Shown in pieces: positions 19,072-28,300 of a stretch of DNA of 64,000 nucleotides. This stretch comes from Ereboglobus sp. PH5-10 (GTDB taxonomy: Bacteria > Verrucomicrobiota > Verrucomicrobiia > Opitutales > Opitutaceae): the NCBI RefSeq assembly GCF_029504735.1, contig NZ_JAQFIP010000011.1:1-64000 (forward strand), read 5' to 3'. The translations under genes and the position numbers were made by a program. Position 1 is the first letter of the stretch. Every line of letters starts with the position of its first letter. Under the pieces are notes generated by a model. That model saw only the letters and a list, made by a program, of their open reading frames with translations. It made no database searches and had not been told where the DNA came from.

Positions 19072-19833
19072 TTATTTGACGACGTCGGCGCCGAACCACT
19101 TCGTGGAGATTTTCGCGGAGGCACCGTCCTTTTTCATGTCGTTGAGCGCCTTTTGCAGTTCGGAGAGGAGGGCGGTGTCCTCCTTGCGCAGGCCGACTCC
19201 GTATTCCTCGGTGCCGAAGTCTTCCGTGAGCACGACGTATTCGCCGGGTTTTTTGGAAATGTAATAACGGCCGACAACCTCGTCGAGCACGACGGCGTCG
19301 AGGCGTCCGACACCGAGGTCCATGAGCGCGGTGACGTTGTCGGCGAAGGTTTTCATTTCTCGAAATGTCTTGCGTGTGGCGGCGTCGCGCTCGATGGCGT
19401 CGACGGCGGTGCTGCCCTCCTGCACGCCGACGACTTTTCCGGCGAGGCCGGCCTTGTTGCGGATGGGGGACTTGGCGGGGACGATGATGATTTGGTGGTT
19501 CTCCATGTAGGGGGCGGTGAAGGCGATTTTGGCCTTGCGCTGCTCGGTGATGGTGAGGCCGTTCCAGAGGACGTCGATGCGCTTGCTGGCGAGCTCGGCC
19601 TCCTTGGAGTTCCAGTCGATGGGCTTGAACTCGGCGCTGCGGCCCATGCGTTTGAACGCCTCGCGAGCCATGTCGATGTCGAAACCGACGATGTTGTGCT
19701 GTTCGTCGCGGAAGCCCATCGGGGGAAAACTGTCGTCGAGGCCAACGACGATTTTATTGGATTTTGGACTGCAAGCCGTGAAGAGGAGGCTGGCGGTGAT
19801 TGCGACAAGTGCGGAGAGCGCGCGGAATTTCAT
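19072..19833 (-). CDS. Amino-acid ABC transporter, substrate-binding lipoprotein
   Basis: 253 residues. The N-terminus is a lipoprotein signal with lipobox LFTAC, so the mature protein starts at Cys21 and is probably held at a membrane facing the periplasm. The mature part (IVVGLDDSFPPMGFRDE, then GFDIDMAREAFKRMG and WNGLTITEQRKAKI) is the SBP_bac_3 family that binds polar amino acids. It is the first gene of the three-gene operon, with a 55-base gap to the permease. No leader peptide or riboswitch is evident upstream. Confidence 0.92.
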   Translation of the reverse strand: MKFRALSALVAITASLLFTACSPKSNKIVVGLDDSFPPMGFRDEQHNIVGFDIDMAREAFKRMGRSAEFKPIDWNSKEAELASKRIDVLWNGLTITEQRKAKIAFTAPYMENHQIIIVPAKSPIRNKAGLAGKVVGVQEGSTAVDAIERDAATRKTFREMKTFADNVTALMDLGVGRLDAVVLDEVVGRYYISKKPGEYVVLTEDFGTEEYGVGLRKEDTALLSELQKALNDMKKDGASAKISTKWFGADVVK

Positions 19834-19955
19834 TCGGGCAATAGGTCTGAAAAGCGGCGGAAAAGGTCAAGACGCGTGTTCAATTTGATATCGAGGAAAC
19901 TGATGGAAAACTGTTATCAGGCCTGAAAATGATTGTGCGTTAGTAGCTTCTTTAT

Positions 19956-22502
19956 TTATGCGAGCAACGACTTGAGGTCGGAGAGGGTGAGTTTTGCGCT
20001 GAGCGTGTCGCTTGCCTCGAAGACGTCGGAGAGCAGCGCGCGTTTGTTTTCCTGAAGCTGGAGGACTTTTTCCTCAACGGTGCCGCTGCAAATGAGTTTG
20101 TAGCTGGTGACGACTCGTTTTTGCCCGATGCGGTGGGCGCGGTCGGTCGCTTGCGCCTCGACTGCGGGATTCCACCACGGGTCGAAGTGCACGACGGTGT
20201 CGGCGGCGGTGAGGTTGAGGCCGGTGCCGCCGGCCTTGAGCGAGATGAGGAAAACGGGAGGTTCGGGCGCGCCGGCGGGCGGGTTGTTGAAGCGGTCAAC
20301 CTCGGCCTGGCGCGCGCGAACGGACATGGCGCCGTCGAGATAGGCGAAGGGGATTTGTTGCGCGTCGAGCTCCTCGCGGACGAGCGCGAGGAGTTTTGTG
20401 AACTGGGAAAAAACGAGCAGGCGGTGTCCGTCGTCGATGGCCTCGGAGAGGATTTCACGGAAGGCGTTGAGTTTTGCGGAGGCGAAATTGGAGGAGTCAG
20501 GAGTCAGGAGACAGGAGTCAGGAGAAAATGCACCCCGGCATACTGAACCCTCTTTCACCGTCCTATCTTCTGAATTCTGACTCCTGACTCCTGTCTCCTT
20601 TGCTGCCGTCCTCGGCAGCAGCCTCGGATCGCAGCAGACTTGGCGGAGGCGGAGAAGCTGGGTGAGCGTGGCGAGGCGGATTGCGTTTTCACTGGCGCCG
20701 CTGGTTTCGAGGGCGAGGAGTTCGCGCTCGGTGTTTTGCTGCACGTTGCGATAGAGGGCGGCTTGGGCGGGCTCGAGTTCGCAGTAGATGACCTGCTCGA
20801 TTTTCTCGGGAAGCTCGGGGGCGACGGCGGTCTTGGTGCGGCGCAGGATGTAGGGCGCGGTGCGGGCGCGGAGGCGCTCGTCGTGCCATGCGCGTTCGTC
20901 GCCGCGCGTGCCAGGCGGGACGGGGGCGAGGTAGCCGGGCATCAGGACTTCGAAAAGCGAGCGGAGGTCGTCGAGCGAGTTTTCGAGCGGCGTGCCGGTG
21001 AGCAGAAAACGCGAGCGGGCGCGAAGAGATCGGAGCGTGCGCGCATTTTGCGTGCGGCGGTTTTTGAGATGCTGGGCCTCGTCGGCGATGAGAATGTCGA
21101 ATTCGATTTTTGAAAAAAACGCGCTGTCCCGGGCGAGCGTGCCGTAGGAGGTGATGATCAGGTCGTGCGAGGCCGCGTCGGGCGCGCGGGCGAGGCGGTT
21201 GTTGCCGTGATGGATGAATGCGCGCAGCCGCGGGGTGAAATGCGCGGCCTCGCGCCGCCAGTTTTCGACAAGGCTGGCGGGGCACACGACGAGACCGGGC
21301 GCCGCGCCGGAGTCCGGTGATTCCGAGTGCGCGGCGGCGAGCAGCGCGAGCGCCTGAAGGGTTTTGCCGAGACCCATCTCGTCGGCGAGGATTCCGCCGA
21401 GCTTGTGGTTGCGGAGATGCCAGAGCCAGGCGGCGCCGATGCGCTGGTAGGGGCGGAGCAGGGCGTCGAGTTGCGCGGGCAGGGGCGCGGGCGCGAGTTT
21501 GGAAAGATTGCGGAGCGCCTCGCTGCGCGCGCGCCAGGCGGCGGGCGGCTGGAAGTGCGGGGCGATTTCCTCGATTATGCTCTCGGCCTCGGCGAGCGCG
21601 GCGGCGGGGATGCGATGCGTGCGGCGCGCGGCGGGCGCAAGGCCGGTGTTGTCCGATGCGAGGGCGTTTTGCGCGCGCGCGAGCCGGTCGAGTTGCGCGG
21701 GCGGGACGAGGTAGATGCGTTTGTTTTCGGCGTCCTCAAGATAGGAGCGGCTGGAGGCGATGGCGTCGTGTATTTTGTTTTCGGACACACCCTCCGCGCG
21801 GAGTCCGAGGGTCAGGTCGTAGCCGCCGGAGGCGGCGGGCGTGGCGTCGCAGGCAACTTCGGCGCGAGTGATGCGGGCGGTGTTCTTCTTGAAGTTGTCG
21901 GTGAAACCGGCGTGGTAGGTGTCGCGGAGATCGTCGCCGTGGGCGGCGAGGAAATTCAGGACTTTGTGGCGGTTGCGCAGCCACCATTTGCGATTCGACG
22001 GTTCGAGCGCGAAGCCGTTGGTTTTGAGCAAATCGAGTATCGTGTGGTAGGAAACGGATTCGCGGCTTGGCAGCGAGATGGCGAGGTAGTGCTCGGAGCC
22101 GTCAACAAGCGGCGGCGTGAGCGCCGCTTGTTGTGAATGCGGAATGCGGAGTGCGGAGTGCGGAATGGGAGGAGGGGAGGGCGGTGGCGGTTGTGATTTT
22201 TCGACGAGGTGTTCGTTAATGCCGGGGAGGTTGATGCCGTTCCAGGGGAGTGGGGCGGCGGGTTTGTTTATCCAGAAAAACAGCGGTTGTCCGGCGAGGG
22301 CGGCGATGAGCTGGCGGAGTTGGGCGCGGGTGAGCTGGATGAAGGCGGGCGGTTTTTGCGAGTTGCACCACGTTTGGATGAGCGCGAGCGCCGGGAGCAG
22401 GGCCGCGGCTGGCGGCGCGGCGAGATCGATTTCGAGTTTGATCGGGATCGCATCGCGCGCGGCGGCGGCGGGAAGATTGGGCGGCAGGTAAATACGGAGC
22501 AT
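19956..22502 (-). CDS. SNF2-family helicase with two in-frame repeat insertions
   Basis: 848 residues. It is an ATP-dependent DNA translocase of the SNF2 superfamily. Helicase motif I is [10 protein letters not shown] near residue 375, and the DEAQ box ([11 protein letters not shown]) is near 470. [13 protein letters not shown] and the final [10 protein letters not shown] near 785 belong to the second RecA lobe. The N-terminal 340 residues are specific to the bacterial subgroup. Two low-complexity stretches are encoded by repeat DNA: residues about 112-133 (a palindrome plus a 7-base tandem repeat) and about 634-670 between the two lobes (an inverted repeat). Both keep the frame. Whether they affect activity is unknown. 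Confidence 0.9.
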   Translation of the reverse strand: MLRIYLPPNLPAAAARDAIPIKLEIDLAAPPAAALLPALALIQTWCNSQKPPAFIQLTRAQLRQLIAALAGQPLFFWINKPAAPLPWNGINLPGINEHLVEKSQPPPPSPPPIPHSALRIPHSQQAALTPPLVDGSEHYLAISLPSRESVSYHTILDLLKTNGFALEPSNRKWWLRNRHKVLNFLAAHGDDLRDTYHAGFTDNFKKNTARITRAEVACDATPAASGGYDLTLGLRAEGVSENKIHDAIASSRSYLEDAENKRIYLVPPAQLDRLARAQNALASDNTGLAPAARRTHRIPAAALAEAESIIEEIAPHFQPPAAWRARSEALRNLSKLAPAPLPAQLDALLRPYQRIGAAWLWHLRNHKLGGILADEMGLGKTLQALALLAAAHSESPDSGAAPGLVVCPASLVENWRREAAHFTPRLRAFIHHGNNRLARAPDAASHDLIITSYGTLARDSAFFSKIEFDILIADEAQHLKNRRTQNARTLRSLRARSRFLLTGTPLENSLDDLRSLFEVLMPGYLAPVPPGTRGDERAWHDERLRARTAPYILRRTKTAVAPELPEKIEQVIYCELEPAQAALYRNVQQNTERELLALETSGASENAIRLATLTQLLRLRQVCCDPRLLPRTAAKETGVRSQNSEDRTVKEGSVCRGAFSPDSCLLTPDSSNFASAKLNAFREILSEAIDDGHRLLVFSQFTKLLALVREELDAQQIPFAYLDGAMSVRARQAEVDRFNNPPAGAPEPPVFLISLKAGGTGLNLTAADTVVHFDPWWNPAVEAQATDRAHRIGQKRVVTSYKLICSGTVEEKVLQLQENKRALLSDVFEASDTLSAKLTLSDLKSLLA
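20492..20598. repeat. GGAGTCAGGAG inverted repeat inside the helicase gene
   Basis: GGAGACAGGAGTCAGGAG (20507-20524) is the exact reverse complement of 20581-20598. The left arm extends further with GGAGTCAGGAGTCA units. The roughly 107-base element is wholly within the SNF2 coding sequence and is read as about 36 residues of unconserved sequence. Confidence 0.8.
22103..22167. repeat. Palindrome plus 7-base tandem repeat inside the helicase gene
   Basis: CAACAAGCGGCG (22103-22114) pairs with CGCCGCTTGTTG (22122-22133). Immediately after, the 7-base unit GAATGCG/GAGTGCG is repeated 4.7 times (22135-22167). Both are translated as part of the SNF2 N-terminal region. Confidence 0.8.
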
Positions 22503-22562
22503 CAGCGAGAAGAGAATTGGATATCAGGGTTTCCGGGCGAGCTGCCCGCGCCACTGCCGGAG

Positions 22563-23222
22563 TCAGGGAAAATATTTTTTTCGGGCTTTCACCTGCACGA
22601 TTCGTTTTTCAGGAAGGATGTAGGCGGTGAGCGCGCCACCCATGACGCACGCGGTGTCGATGCCGAGCGACCATTTGAGCTTGTAGGTTTCAGGGCGCGG
22701 AGTGTGGCCGTAAACGACAAAGGGCGGGCCGCTCCAGAGATCGGCCCAAAAGGGCGCGTTGGGCGCGTCGGCGCGCTTGCGGGGTCGGCCCCCGGAGTCG
22801 ATGACCTGGATGTTGGTGACGGTTTCGGCGGATTGTTTTTGCCAGGGGATTCCTGGAAGAAAACCGCCGTGCACGAAGACGGTGTTGAGCGTTTCCTCGT
22901 GGTGGGTGAGTGGCATTTGACCGATGTATTCCCAGTCGGCGGGTCGGAGCTTGGAGAAGGTGCCGATGTCGGTTTCGCGGAGATGCGAGGGATCCTTGGT
23001 TTTGTGGTAGGCGAGGAGGCGCAGCTCGTGGTTGCCGAGGAGGGCTGTGGCGTGGTGCTGGCGCGCGAGGTCGATGACCTTGCAGGAGTCGGGGCCGCGG
23101 TTGACGAGGTCGCCGAGCAGGATGAGCCGGTCGTCTTTCGCTAGGTTGAGAAGGGCGAGCAGGTCTGAAAATTCTTGGTGGCAGCCGTGGATGTCTCCGA
23201 TGGCGATGATGCGTCCGGTCAT
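22563..23222 (-). CDS. Metallophosphoesterase (calcineurin-like)
   Basis: 219 residues from the ATG at 23222, chosen because the family starts MTGRIIAIGDIHGC; an upstream in-frame ATG at 23267 would add 15 unlike residues. The metal-binding motifs are GDIHGC (about 8-13), GDLVNRGPDS (about 37-46) and GNHELRLL (about 64-71). Members dephosphorylate Ser/Thr proteins or cleave dinucleoside tetraphosphates (ApaH/PrpE-like); the substrate here cannot be told by sequence. It is a single gene between the helicase and an oppositely oriented gene, with a 61-base divergent gap. Confidence 0.88.
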   Translation of the reverse strand: MTGRIIAIGDIHGCHQEFSDLLALLNLAKDDRLILLGDLVNRGPDSCKVIDLARQHHATALLGNHELRLLAYHKTKDPSHLRETDIGTFSKLRPADWEYIGQMPLTHHEETLNTVFVHGGFLPGIPWQKQSAETVTNIQVIDSGGRPRKRADAPNAPFWADLWSGPPFVVYGHTPRPETYKLKWSLGIDTACVMGGALTAYILPEKRIVQVKARKKYFP

Positions 23223-23283
23223 TTTTTTCGATTTGCAGAAATTGACTGGCGGCACGGGCCGCCTCAAGTAAACAAGTTGGGTG

Positions 23284-23979
23284 ATGGAAATATCGATACA
23301 GCCTCAGGCAACCGTTTGTTGGGTTTCGCAGCAGCCTTTCGTGGAGGGGCGGCGCGTGGTGAGCGTGCTGCTGCGCGGGCGGCAGAATCCGGATGAGATT
23401 ATGAGGCGCGACATGCTGGAGTCGGAAGCGGGCAACTTCGTCGCCGACGGGCCGTTGATGTGCCGCTGGGTGCGCGAATACAAGCCGCGCAAAGCCAACG
23501 AAAACCCGGAGCGCGAGCTCAAGCTGACTGCGGAAAACCTGTTCATGACGCTGGTCGATCCGGCGACGGAATTGACGCCGGAGACGGGGCGGCTGGTGAA
23601 GTTTCTGGCGCTGATGCTGGAGCGAAAACGCGTGTTGCGCCCGAAAGGCCGCTCGGCGGACGGGGGCAAGAATCTCTACGAGCACGCAAAAACAAAACAG
23701 ATGATCGAGGTGCCGGGCGGCGAGCTGACGCCGGAATTTTTCGTGCAAGTGCAGGAGCAGCTGAGCGTGCTCGTGGGCGGCGGCGAATCGAAGGAAACGG
23801 AGCCGGAGGCGGAAGTGAAAGCGGAGGCCGTAGCCGAAACGGAAGCCGAGCCCGCATCGCCGCAAGAACCGGAGGCGGAAGTAGCGCTTTCGCAGGACGT
23901 GCCGGAACCGCAGCAGGAGCCGGCGCAAGATTCGCAGGAACAGCAGGACGACGAGAAGCCGGTGACGCAGGAAGGGTAG
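23284..23979 (+). CDS. Conserved-looking protein of unknown function with acidic tail
   Basis: 231 residues from the ATG at 23284; a GTG directly before it at 23281 is an alternative start. The first 160 residues look like a compact alpha/beta domain (VCWVSQQPFVEGRRVVSVLL). The last 70 residues are a Glu/Pro/Ala/Gln-rich acidic tail with EAE and QEP repeats, probably disordered. No signal peptide or membrane segment. Its TAG stop lies inside a dispersed-repeat arm (GGTAGGGCG), so the tail may once have ended elsewhere. I do not recognise a family. Confidence 0.65.
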   Translation: MEISIQPQATVCWVSQQPFVEGRRVVSVLLRGRQNPDEIMRRDMLESEAGNFVADGPLMCRWVREYKPRKANENPERELKLTAENLFMTLVDPATELTPETGRLVKFLALMLERKRVLRPKGRSADGGKNLYEHAKTKQMIEVPGGELTPEFFVQVQEQLSVLVGGGESKETEPEAEVKAEAVAETEAEPASPQEPEAEVALSQDVPEPQQEPAQDSQEQQDDEKPVTQEG

Positions 23980-24059
23980 GGCGTTCCGTCCCGGTGAGCC
24001 GCGAACAATGCGGCATATGAAACCGCCTCCGTCTGAGGCTTCTGAGGCTTCGTCCTACC
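23975..24059. repeat. Inverted-repeat element supplying stop codons to two convergent genes
   Basis: The left arm starts GGTAGGGCGTTCCGTCCC (23975 on) and the right arm, read on the minus strand from 24059, starts GGTAGGACGAAGCCTC. Between them is a small GCCGC/GCGGC hairpin. The TAG in each arm's GGTAG is the stop codon of the flanking gene: 23977-23979 for the plus-strand gene and 24057-24055 for exbD. Confidence 0.7.
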
Positions 24060-24462
24060 GCGATTGCAGGCTGAATTTGTTCAGGCCGGTTTTGCGGCAG
24101 GCGTCCATCACGAATGCGAGTGTTTTGAGCGGGGTGTCCTCGTCGGCGCTGATCAGCACGGGAATGTCGCGGCTGACCTGTTTCACTTGTTGGAGCAGAT
24201 CGACGAGTTGGGCTTCCGTGGCGGGTTTGGTATTAAAAAGAATGGTGCCGTCTTTCTCAATCGCAATGGTGACGCCCTCGACGTTGAACTGGTTGGAGCC
24301 GGCGGTGTCGACTTTTGGGAGCGTGAGGTTGAGCGTTTGCGTGTTGGCGAAACGCATCGTCACAAACGCAAAAAAGACGAGCAGCACGAGCACGTCGATC
24401 AGGGGCACCAGCGGCAGTTCGGGCCGGTGGCGGCGTTTGACGCGTAATCCCGTTGCGCTCAT
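24055..24462 (-). CDS. exbD: ExbD/TolR-family biopolymer transport protein
   Basis: 135 residues. One N-terminal membrane segment (about 17-35, LPLVPLIDVLVLLVFFAFVT) carries the Asp that couples proton flow in this family; the rest is periplasmic. With the ExbB-like partner encoded directly upstream (4-base ATGA overlap) it would energise TonB-dependent receptors, of which this window encodes at least two. No tonB is adjacent. Assignment to ExbD rather than TolR rests on receptor context and is not firm. Confidence 0.88.
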   Translation of the reverse strand: MSATGLRVKRRHRPELPLVPLIDVLVLLVFFAFVTMRFANTQTLNLTLPKVDTAGSNQFNVEGVTIAIEKDGTILFNTKPATEAQLVDLLQQVKQVSRDIPVLISADEDTPLKTLAFVMDACRKTGLNKFSLQSR

Positions 24463-25097
24463 GCGGACTTGGTGAGTTGGTTGCCCCCGGAGGCGTCGCC
24501 GCCGTCGGTTTTGCGATACTGGAGCACGCGCTCGAGGAGCACGTCGAGCTTGGCGGCCTGCGCGTCGATGCGTCGCTGGAGGTAGCCGTTGCCGATGAGC
24601 GCGATGACCGCGACCACAAGGCCGAGCAGCGTGGCCGAGAGCGCGTAGCCGACGCTTTCGGTGAATTGCACCGGGTCGGGCATTTTTGTGACCGGGTCGA
24701 TTTTGGAAAACGCGGCGAGCAGGCCGGACACCGTTCCGATCAGCCCGATGAGCGGCGCGCCTGTGTAAATGACATCCAGGTAGCTGACGCCGCGCTCCAT
24801 TTTCATGACTTCGAGGCGGGCGTAGGCCTTGGCACCCTCCATGTCGCCGGGATGCCGTTCAACAAATCCGATGATGCGTCCGAGCGCCGAATGCACGCCG
24901 GAGACGATGTTTTGCCCGCCGAGCACGGAGTCGGCGAGGTCGATCGGGATGATGGCGGATTCGCGGAGCGCGATGCTGCGTTCGCAGATGATGAAGATTG
25001 CGGCGACGGAACAGAAACCGAGCGGGTAGGCGAGAAGGCCGGCTTCCTTGATGATGCGCATGCCATCAATGGCGGAAAGGAGGGTCGTCATTAACAT
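24459..25097 (-). CDS. exbB: MotA/TolQ/ExbB proton-channel family protein
   Basis: 212 residues with three membrane segments (about 17-35, 105-130 and 145-170). The conserved core GAPLIGLIGTVSGLLAAFSKID near residue 112 is the family signature, given here in part as APLIGLIGTVSGLL. It assembles as a pentamer around ExbD and uses the proton motive force to power TonB. The pair is a two-gene minus-strand operon; upstream lies a 170-base AT-rich gap that probably contains its promoter. Confidence 0.88.
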   Translation of the reverse strand: MLMTTLLSAIDGMRIIKEAGLLAYPLGFCSVAAIFIICERSIALRESAIIPIDLADSVLGGQNIVSGVHSALGRIIGFVERHPGDMEGAKAYARLEVMKMERGVSYLDVIYTGAPLIGLIGTVSGLLAAFSKIDPVTKMPDPVQFTESVGYALSATLLGLVVAVIALIGNGYLQRRIDAQAAKLDVLLERVLQYRKTDGGDASGGNQLTKSA

Positions 25098-25267
25098 GTA
25101 TGTCGTGAATGTATGGCGTGATCTGACGCGGTTTTATAGAAAAATGTTCAGAATATTTTTTTGACCCTTCCCTGCGATAAGAAAAACGGCTTCCGCCAAA
25201 ATCGCGCGCGACTCGAAATTCCGGCGCGAAACGCGTTTCGCTTCGCAAGCGCGCGCTTGCGCGGGCA

Positions 25268-26416
25268 TCAAGCCGTTCCCGAGCGCATCCATTGTCGCGC
25301 TCGGTTCGCCAGAAAATCGACATACGCCGGCTGGTCGTTCAGGCACGGGATTTGTTGGAAGGACTCGCCGCCGGCATCGAGGAAGGTTTTTTGTCCGGCA
25401 ACCATGAGTTCCTCGAGCGTCTCCAGGCAGTCGGTCACGAAGGCGGGTGAGAGCACGAGCAGGCGCTTGATGCCGCGGGCGGGCAGTTGCGCGAGCGTCT
25501 CGTCGGTGTAGGGCGAGAGCCACGGTTCGCCGACGAGGCGCGATTGGAAGGTGATCGAATACCGCTCCGGCGCGATTCCGGCGCGCGCGGCAAATCCGCG
25601 CGCGGTCCCGAGCACTTGAGCTCGATAACACGTCGCGTGCGCGGGCGAATCGACTTCGCAGCAGTCTTTCGCACACAGGCAATGCGCGCGCGATTTGTCG
25701 GCTTCGCGCAGGTGGCGCTCCGGGATTCCGTGAAAACTGATCAGCAGGTGATCGTGCGGTTGCGCGAGATACGGTTTCGCCGACTCGACAAGCGCGGCCA
25801 GATAATCGTCGTCCTTGTAAAACGGCTGCACGCAGTCGATGCGCATTTGCGGCGCGAGCCGCGCGGCCTGCGCATAAACCTCCACGACGAGCGTTTCCCA
25901 CGACGACATCGCGTAGTGCGGATATTGAGGGAAAAGCAAAACGTGCCCCACGCCGTCCGCGGCCATTTGCGCGACCACCGACGCGATGGACGGCTTGCCG
26001 TAGCGCATGGCGAGATAAACCGTCGGTGGCGAGGGTAGGGCGAACCCTCCGGGTGAGCCGTTGCTTGGCGTCTCGATTGGCGCATTCGCATTCGCCGCCG
26101 ATTCCGGCTCAGCCGGAGGCTTCGCCCTGCCATCGCAGCCCAGCGCCATCGCCAGTTTTTCACGCACCGACATCGAGGTCACGACCAGCGGCGAGCCTTT
26201 CTCCGTCCAGATCGATGCATACGCATGGGCCGAGTTTTCGACACGCCTCGGGATGATTATCCGGTTCACAAGCAACGACCGCAGCCATCGCGCGCGCGGA
26301 CGGTCGATCACGCGCGGGTCGCCCAAAAACTCGGAGAGATACGCGCGCACATCGGCCACGGCGGGCGAATCGGGCGAGCCGAGGTTCACGAGGAGAACTG
26401 CGCGTTTGGAAGACAT
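25268..26416 (-). CDS. hemH: Ferrochelatase with an in-frame repeat insertion
   Basis: 382 residues from the ATG at 26416 (MSSKRAVLLVNLGSPDSP); an ATG 7 codons upstream is less like the family. Ferrochelatase inserts iron into a porphyrin in the last steps of haem synthesis. The catalytic His lies in LLISFHGIPERH, and the C-terminal motif DAGGESFQQIPCLND is intact. Residues about 95-127, a Pro/Ala/Ser-rich stretch between LAMALG and VYLAMRYGKPSI, are absent from normal ferrochelatases and are encoded by an inverted-repeat element. The insertion falls between two core elements and leaves both uninterrupted. gpmI diverges from it. Confidence 0.93.
   Translation of the reverse strand: MSSKRAVLLVNLGSPDSPAVADVRAYLSEFLGDPRVIDRPRARWLRSLLVNRIIIPRRVENSAHAYASIWTEKGSPLVVTSMSVREKLAMALGCDGRAKPPAEPESAANANAPIETPSNGSPGGFALPSPPTVYLAMRYGKPSIASVVAQMAADGVGHVLLFPQYPHYAMSSWETLVVEVYAQAARLAPQMRIDCVQPFYKDDDYLAALVESAKPYLAQPHDHLLISFHGIPERHLREADKSRAHCLCAKDCCEVDSPAHATCYRAQVLGTARGFAARAGIAPERYSITFQSRLVGEPWLSPYTDETLAQLPARGIKRLLVLSPAFVTDCLETLEELMVAGQKTFLDAGGESFQQIPCLNDQPAYVDFLANRARQWMRSGTA
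26034..26131. repeat. Inverted-repeat element inside hemH
   Basis: The left arm 26034-26059 starts GGTAGGGCGAACCCTCC. The right arm 26106-26131, read on the minus strand, starts GGCAGGGCGAAGCCTCC. The 26-base arms agree at 23 positions. The 98-base element lies inside the hemH coding sequence in an open frame. It belongs to the same family as 289-314, 23975-24059 and 28301-28320. Confidence 0.8.
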
Positions 26417-26549
26417 TGCGGATTGGTTTGAAACCATTGATTGGCCGTTGGATTGCCAAAAATGTCAACGGAGCGTCCTAAAAAAGAGTCGGAATTTTGC
26501 CTTTTGTTACGGCGGTGGCGTTGTTTTAATGCTCGTTTCTTAAATTCTT

Positions 26550-28160
26550 ATGAGCAAACCACAGAAGCCCGTTGTTCTCATCATCCGCGACGGCTGGGGA
26601 AAAAATCCCCACGCCGAGCAGCACGCCTTTAATGCCGTCGAACTTGGCAATTGCCCGACCGACGCCATGTTGCATGCAAAATACCCCTGCACGCTTGTCA
26701 AAGCGAGCGGCCTCGACGTCGGCCTCCCCGACGGCGTGATGGGCAATAGCGAGGTCGGCCACGAAAACATCGGCGCGGGCCGCATCGTGGACCAGGAGCT
26801 CGTCCGCATCAACAAGCTCTTCTCCGAAAAACGCCTCGCCGAAAACACCGTTTGGAAGGAAGCCCTCGAGCGTGTCAAAACCCGCGGTTCCAACCTGCAC
26901 TTCATGGGCATCGTTTCCGACGCGGGCGTGCACGGAATGCTCGAGCACCTTTACGGGCTTCTTGCGCAAGCCAAGGCCGACGGCGTCTCGCCGGACAATG
27001 TTTTCATTCACGCCTTCACAGACGGGCGCGACACGCCCCCGACCAGCGGCATCGGCTTTGTGAAACAAGTCGGGGACAAGTGCCAGGAGCTCGGCATCGG
27101 TCGCATCGCCACGGTGTGCGGACGTTTCTGGGCGATGGATCGTGACAATCGTTGGGAGCGTGTCAGCAAGGCATACGATTTGCTCACGGGCCGCGCCGCC
27201 GTCGCCACCGCGCCGGATGCGGTCGCCGCCGTCCAGCAATATTACGACAAGCCCCTCAGCGAAACGCAAAAGGGCGACGAGTTTGTCGCGCCGACCGCCA
27301 TCCTCGGCGCCGATGGCAAACCGGTTGCCACGATTGCCGACGGCGACGCCGTTGTCTTCTATAACTACCGCGGCGACCGTCCCCGCGAAATCACGAAGGC
27401 CTTTGTCCTCGACAATTTCGACGGCTTCGACCGCGGCAAGAAACTCGACCTCTACTTCGCCACGATGGCCGAATATGAAACCGGCCTGCCCGTGCATGTG
27501 ATTCTCCCTAAACCGCCCAAGCTGAAAAACATCCTCGGCGAAGTCGTCAGCAACGCCAACCTCGCGCAGTTCCGCTGCGCCGAGACCGAGAAGAACCCGC
27601 ACGTCACCTTCTTCTTCAACAACTATCGCAAGGACCCGTTTCCTGGCGAGGAGCGCGCATGCCCCGCCAGCCCGAAAGTGCCGACCTACGACATGCAGCC
27701 GGAAATGTCCGCCTCCGAGGTCACGCGTCTTTCGAAGGAGGCGATTCTCTCGGGCAAGTTCTCGCTCGTCGTGGTGAACTACGCCAACCCCGACATGGTC
27801 GGGCACACCGGTTCGCTCCCCGCCGCGATCAAGGCGGTCGAGGCGACCGACAAGGGCGTCGGCGAACTCCTTGAGGCTGTCGCGCAAATGCAAGGCAGCG
27901 CCGTCGTCTGCGCCGACCACGGCAACTGCGAGCAAATGTATGACCCCACCGCCAAAGGGCCGCACACCGCGCACACGCTCAACCTCGTTGAAGTGTTTGT
28001 CGTCGGCGAAAAATACGCCGCGCGCAAAACCAAGATGCGCACCGGCGGACGCCTTGCCGACATCGCCCCGACGCTCCTCGCGCTCATGGGCCTGCCCAAG
28101 CCCGACGAAATGTCCGGCGTGAGCCTGGTTGTGGACGAGGAAACCCGCCCGCCGTATTGA
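26550..28160 (+). CDS. gpmI: 2,3-bisphosphoglycerate-independent phosphoglycerate mutase
   Basis: 536 residues. It interconverts 3- and 2-phosphoglycerate in glycolysis using Mn. The N-terminal metal Asp lies in VVLIIRDGWG, and the phosphoserine nucleophile in GVMGNSEVGHENIGAG (near residue 70). FTDGRDTPP (near 157), YRGDRPREI (near 273), NYANPDMVGHTG (near 412) and CADHGNCEQM (near 455) provide the remaining metal and substrate ligands. The start ATG follows a 133-base divergent gap from hemH. With pyk it supplies lower glycolysis. Confidence 0.97.
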   Translation: MSKPQKPVVLIIRDGWGKNPHAEQHAFNAVELGNCPTDAMLHAKYPCTLVKASGLDVGLPDGVMGNSEVGHENIGAGRIVDQELVRINKLFSEKRLAENTVWKEALERVKTRGSNLHFMGIVSDAGVHGMLEHLYGLLAQAKADGVSPDNVFIHAFTDGRDTPPTSGIGFVKQVGDKCQELGIGRIATVCGRFWAMDRDNRWERVSKAYDLLTGRAAVATAPDAVAAVQQYYDKPLSETQKGDEFVAPTAILGADGKPVATIADGDAVVFYNYRGDRPREITKAFVLDNFDGFDRGKKLDLYFATMAEYETGLPVHVILPKPPKLKNILGEVVSNANLAQFRCAETEKNPHVTFFFNNYRKDPFPGEERACPASPKVPTYDMQPEMSASEVTRLSKEAILSGKFSLVVVNYANPDMVGHTGSLPAAIKAVEATDKGVGELLEAVAQMQGSAVVCADHGNCEQMYDPTAKGPHTAHTLNLVEVFVVGEKYAARKTKMRTGGRLADIAPTLLALMGLPKPDEMSGVSLVVDEETRPPY

Positions 28161-28300
28161 TTCGGATTCCGGAGGCGGCCGGCGCGATTACCGCGAGGCC
28201 GCCGTCCAAAAACATTTTGAACCGTTCAGTCGTGCGGTTTTCCGGCGATGTTTTTATCACCGAAAAACGCCTTTTTCAGGAGACTAAGCCGCAACATTCC

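Noticed and set aside
22135-22167. CRISPR-like repetition
   Set aside because: Units are 7 bases with no spacers; it is a simple tandem repeat within a gene. No CRISPR array or cas gene was seen in the window.
26526-27974. 482-residue minus-strand frame across gpmI
   Set aside because: Mirror of a clearly identified full-length phosphoglycerate mutase.
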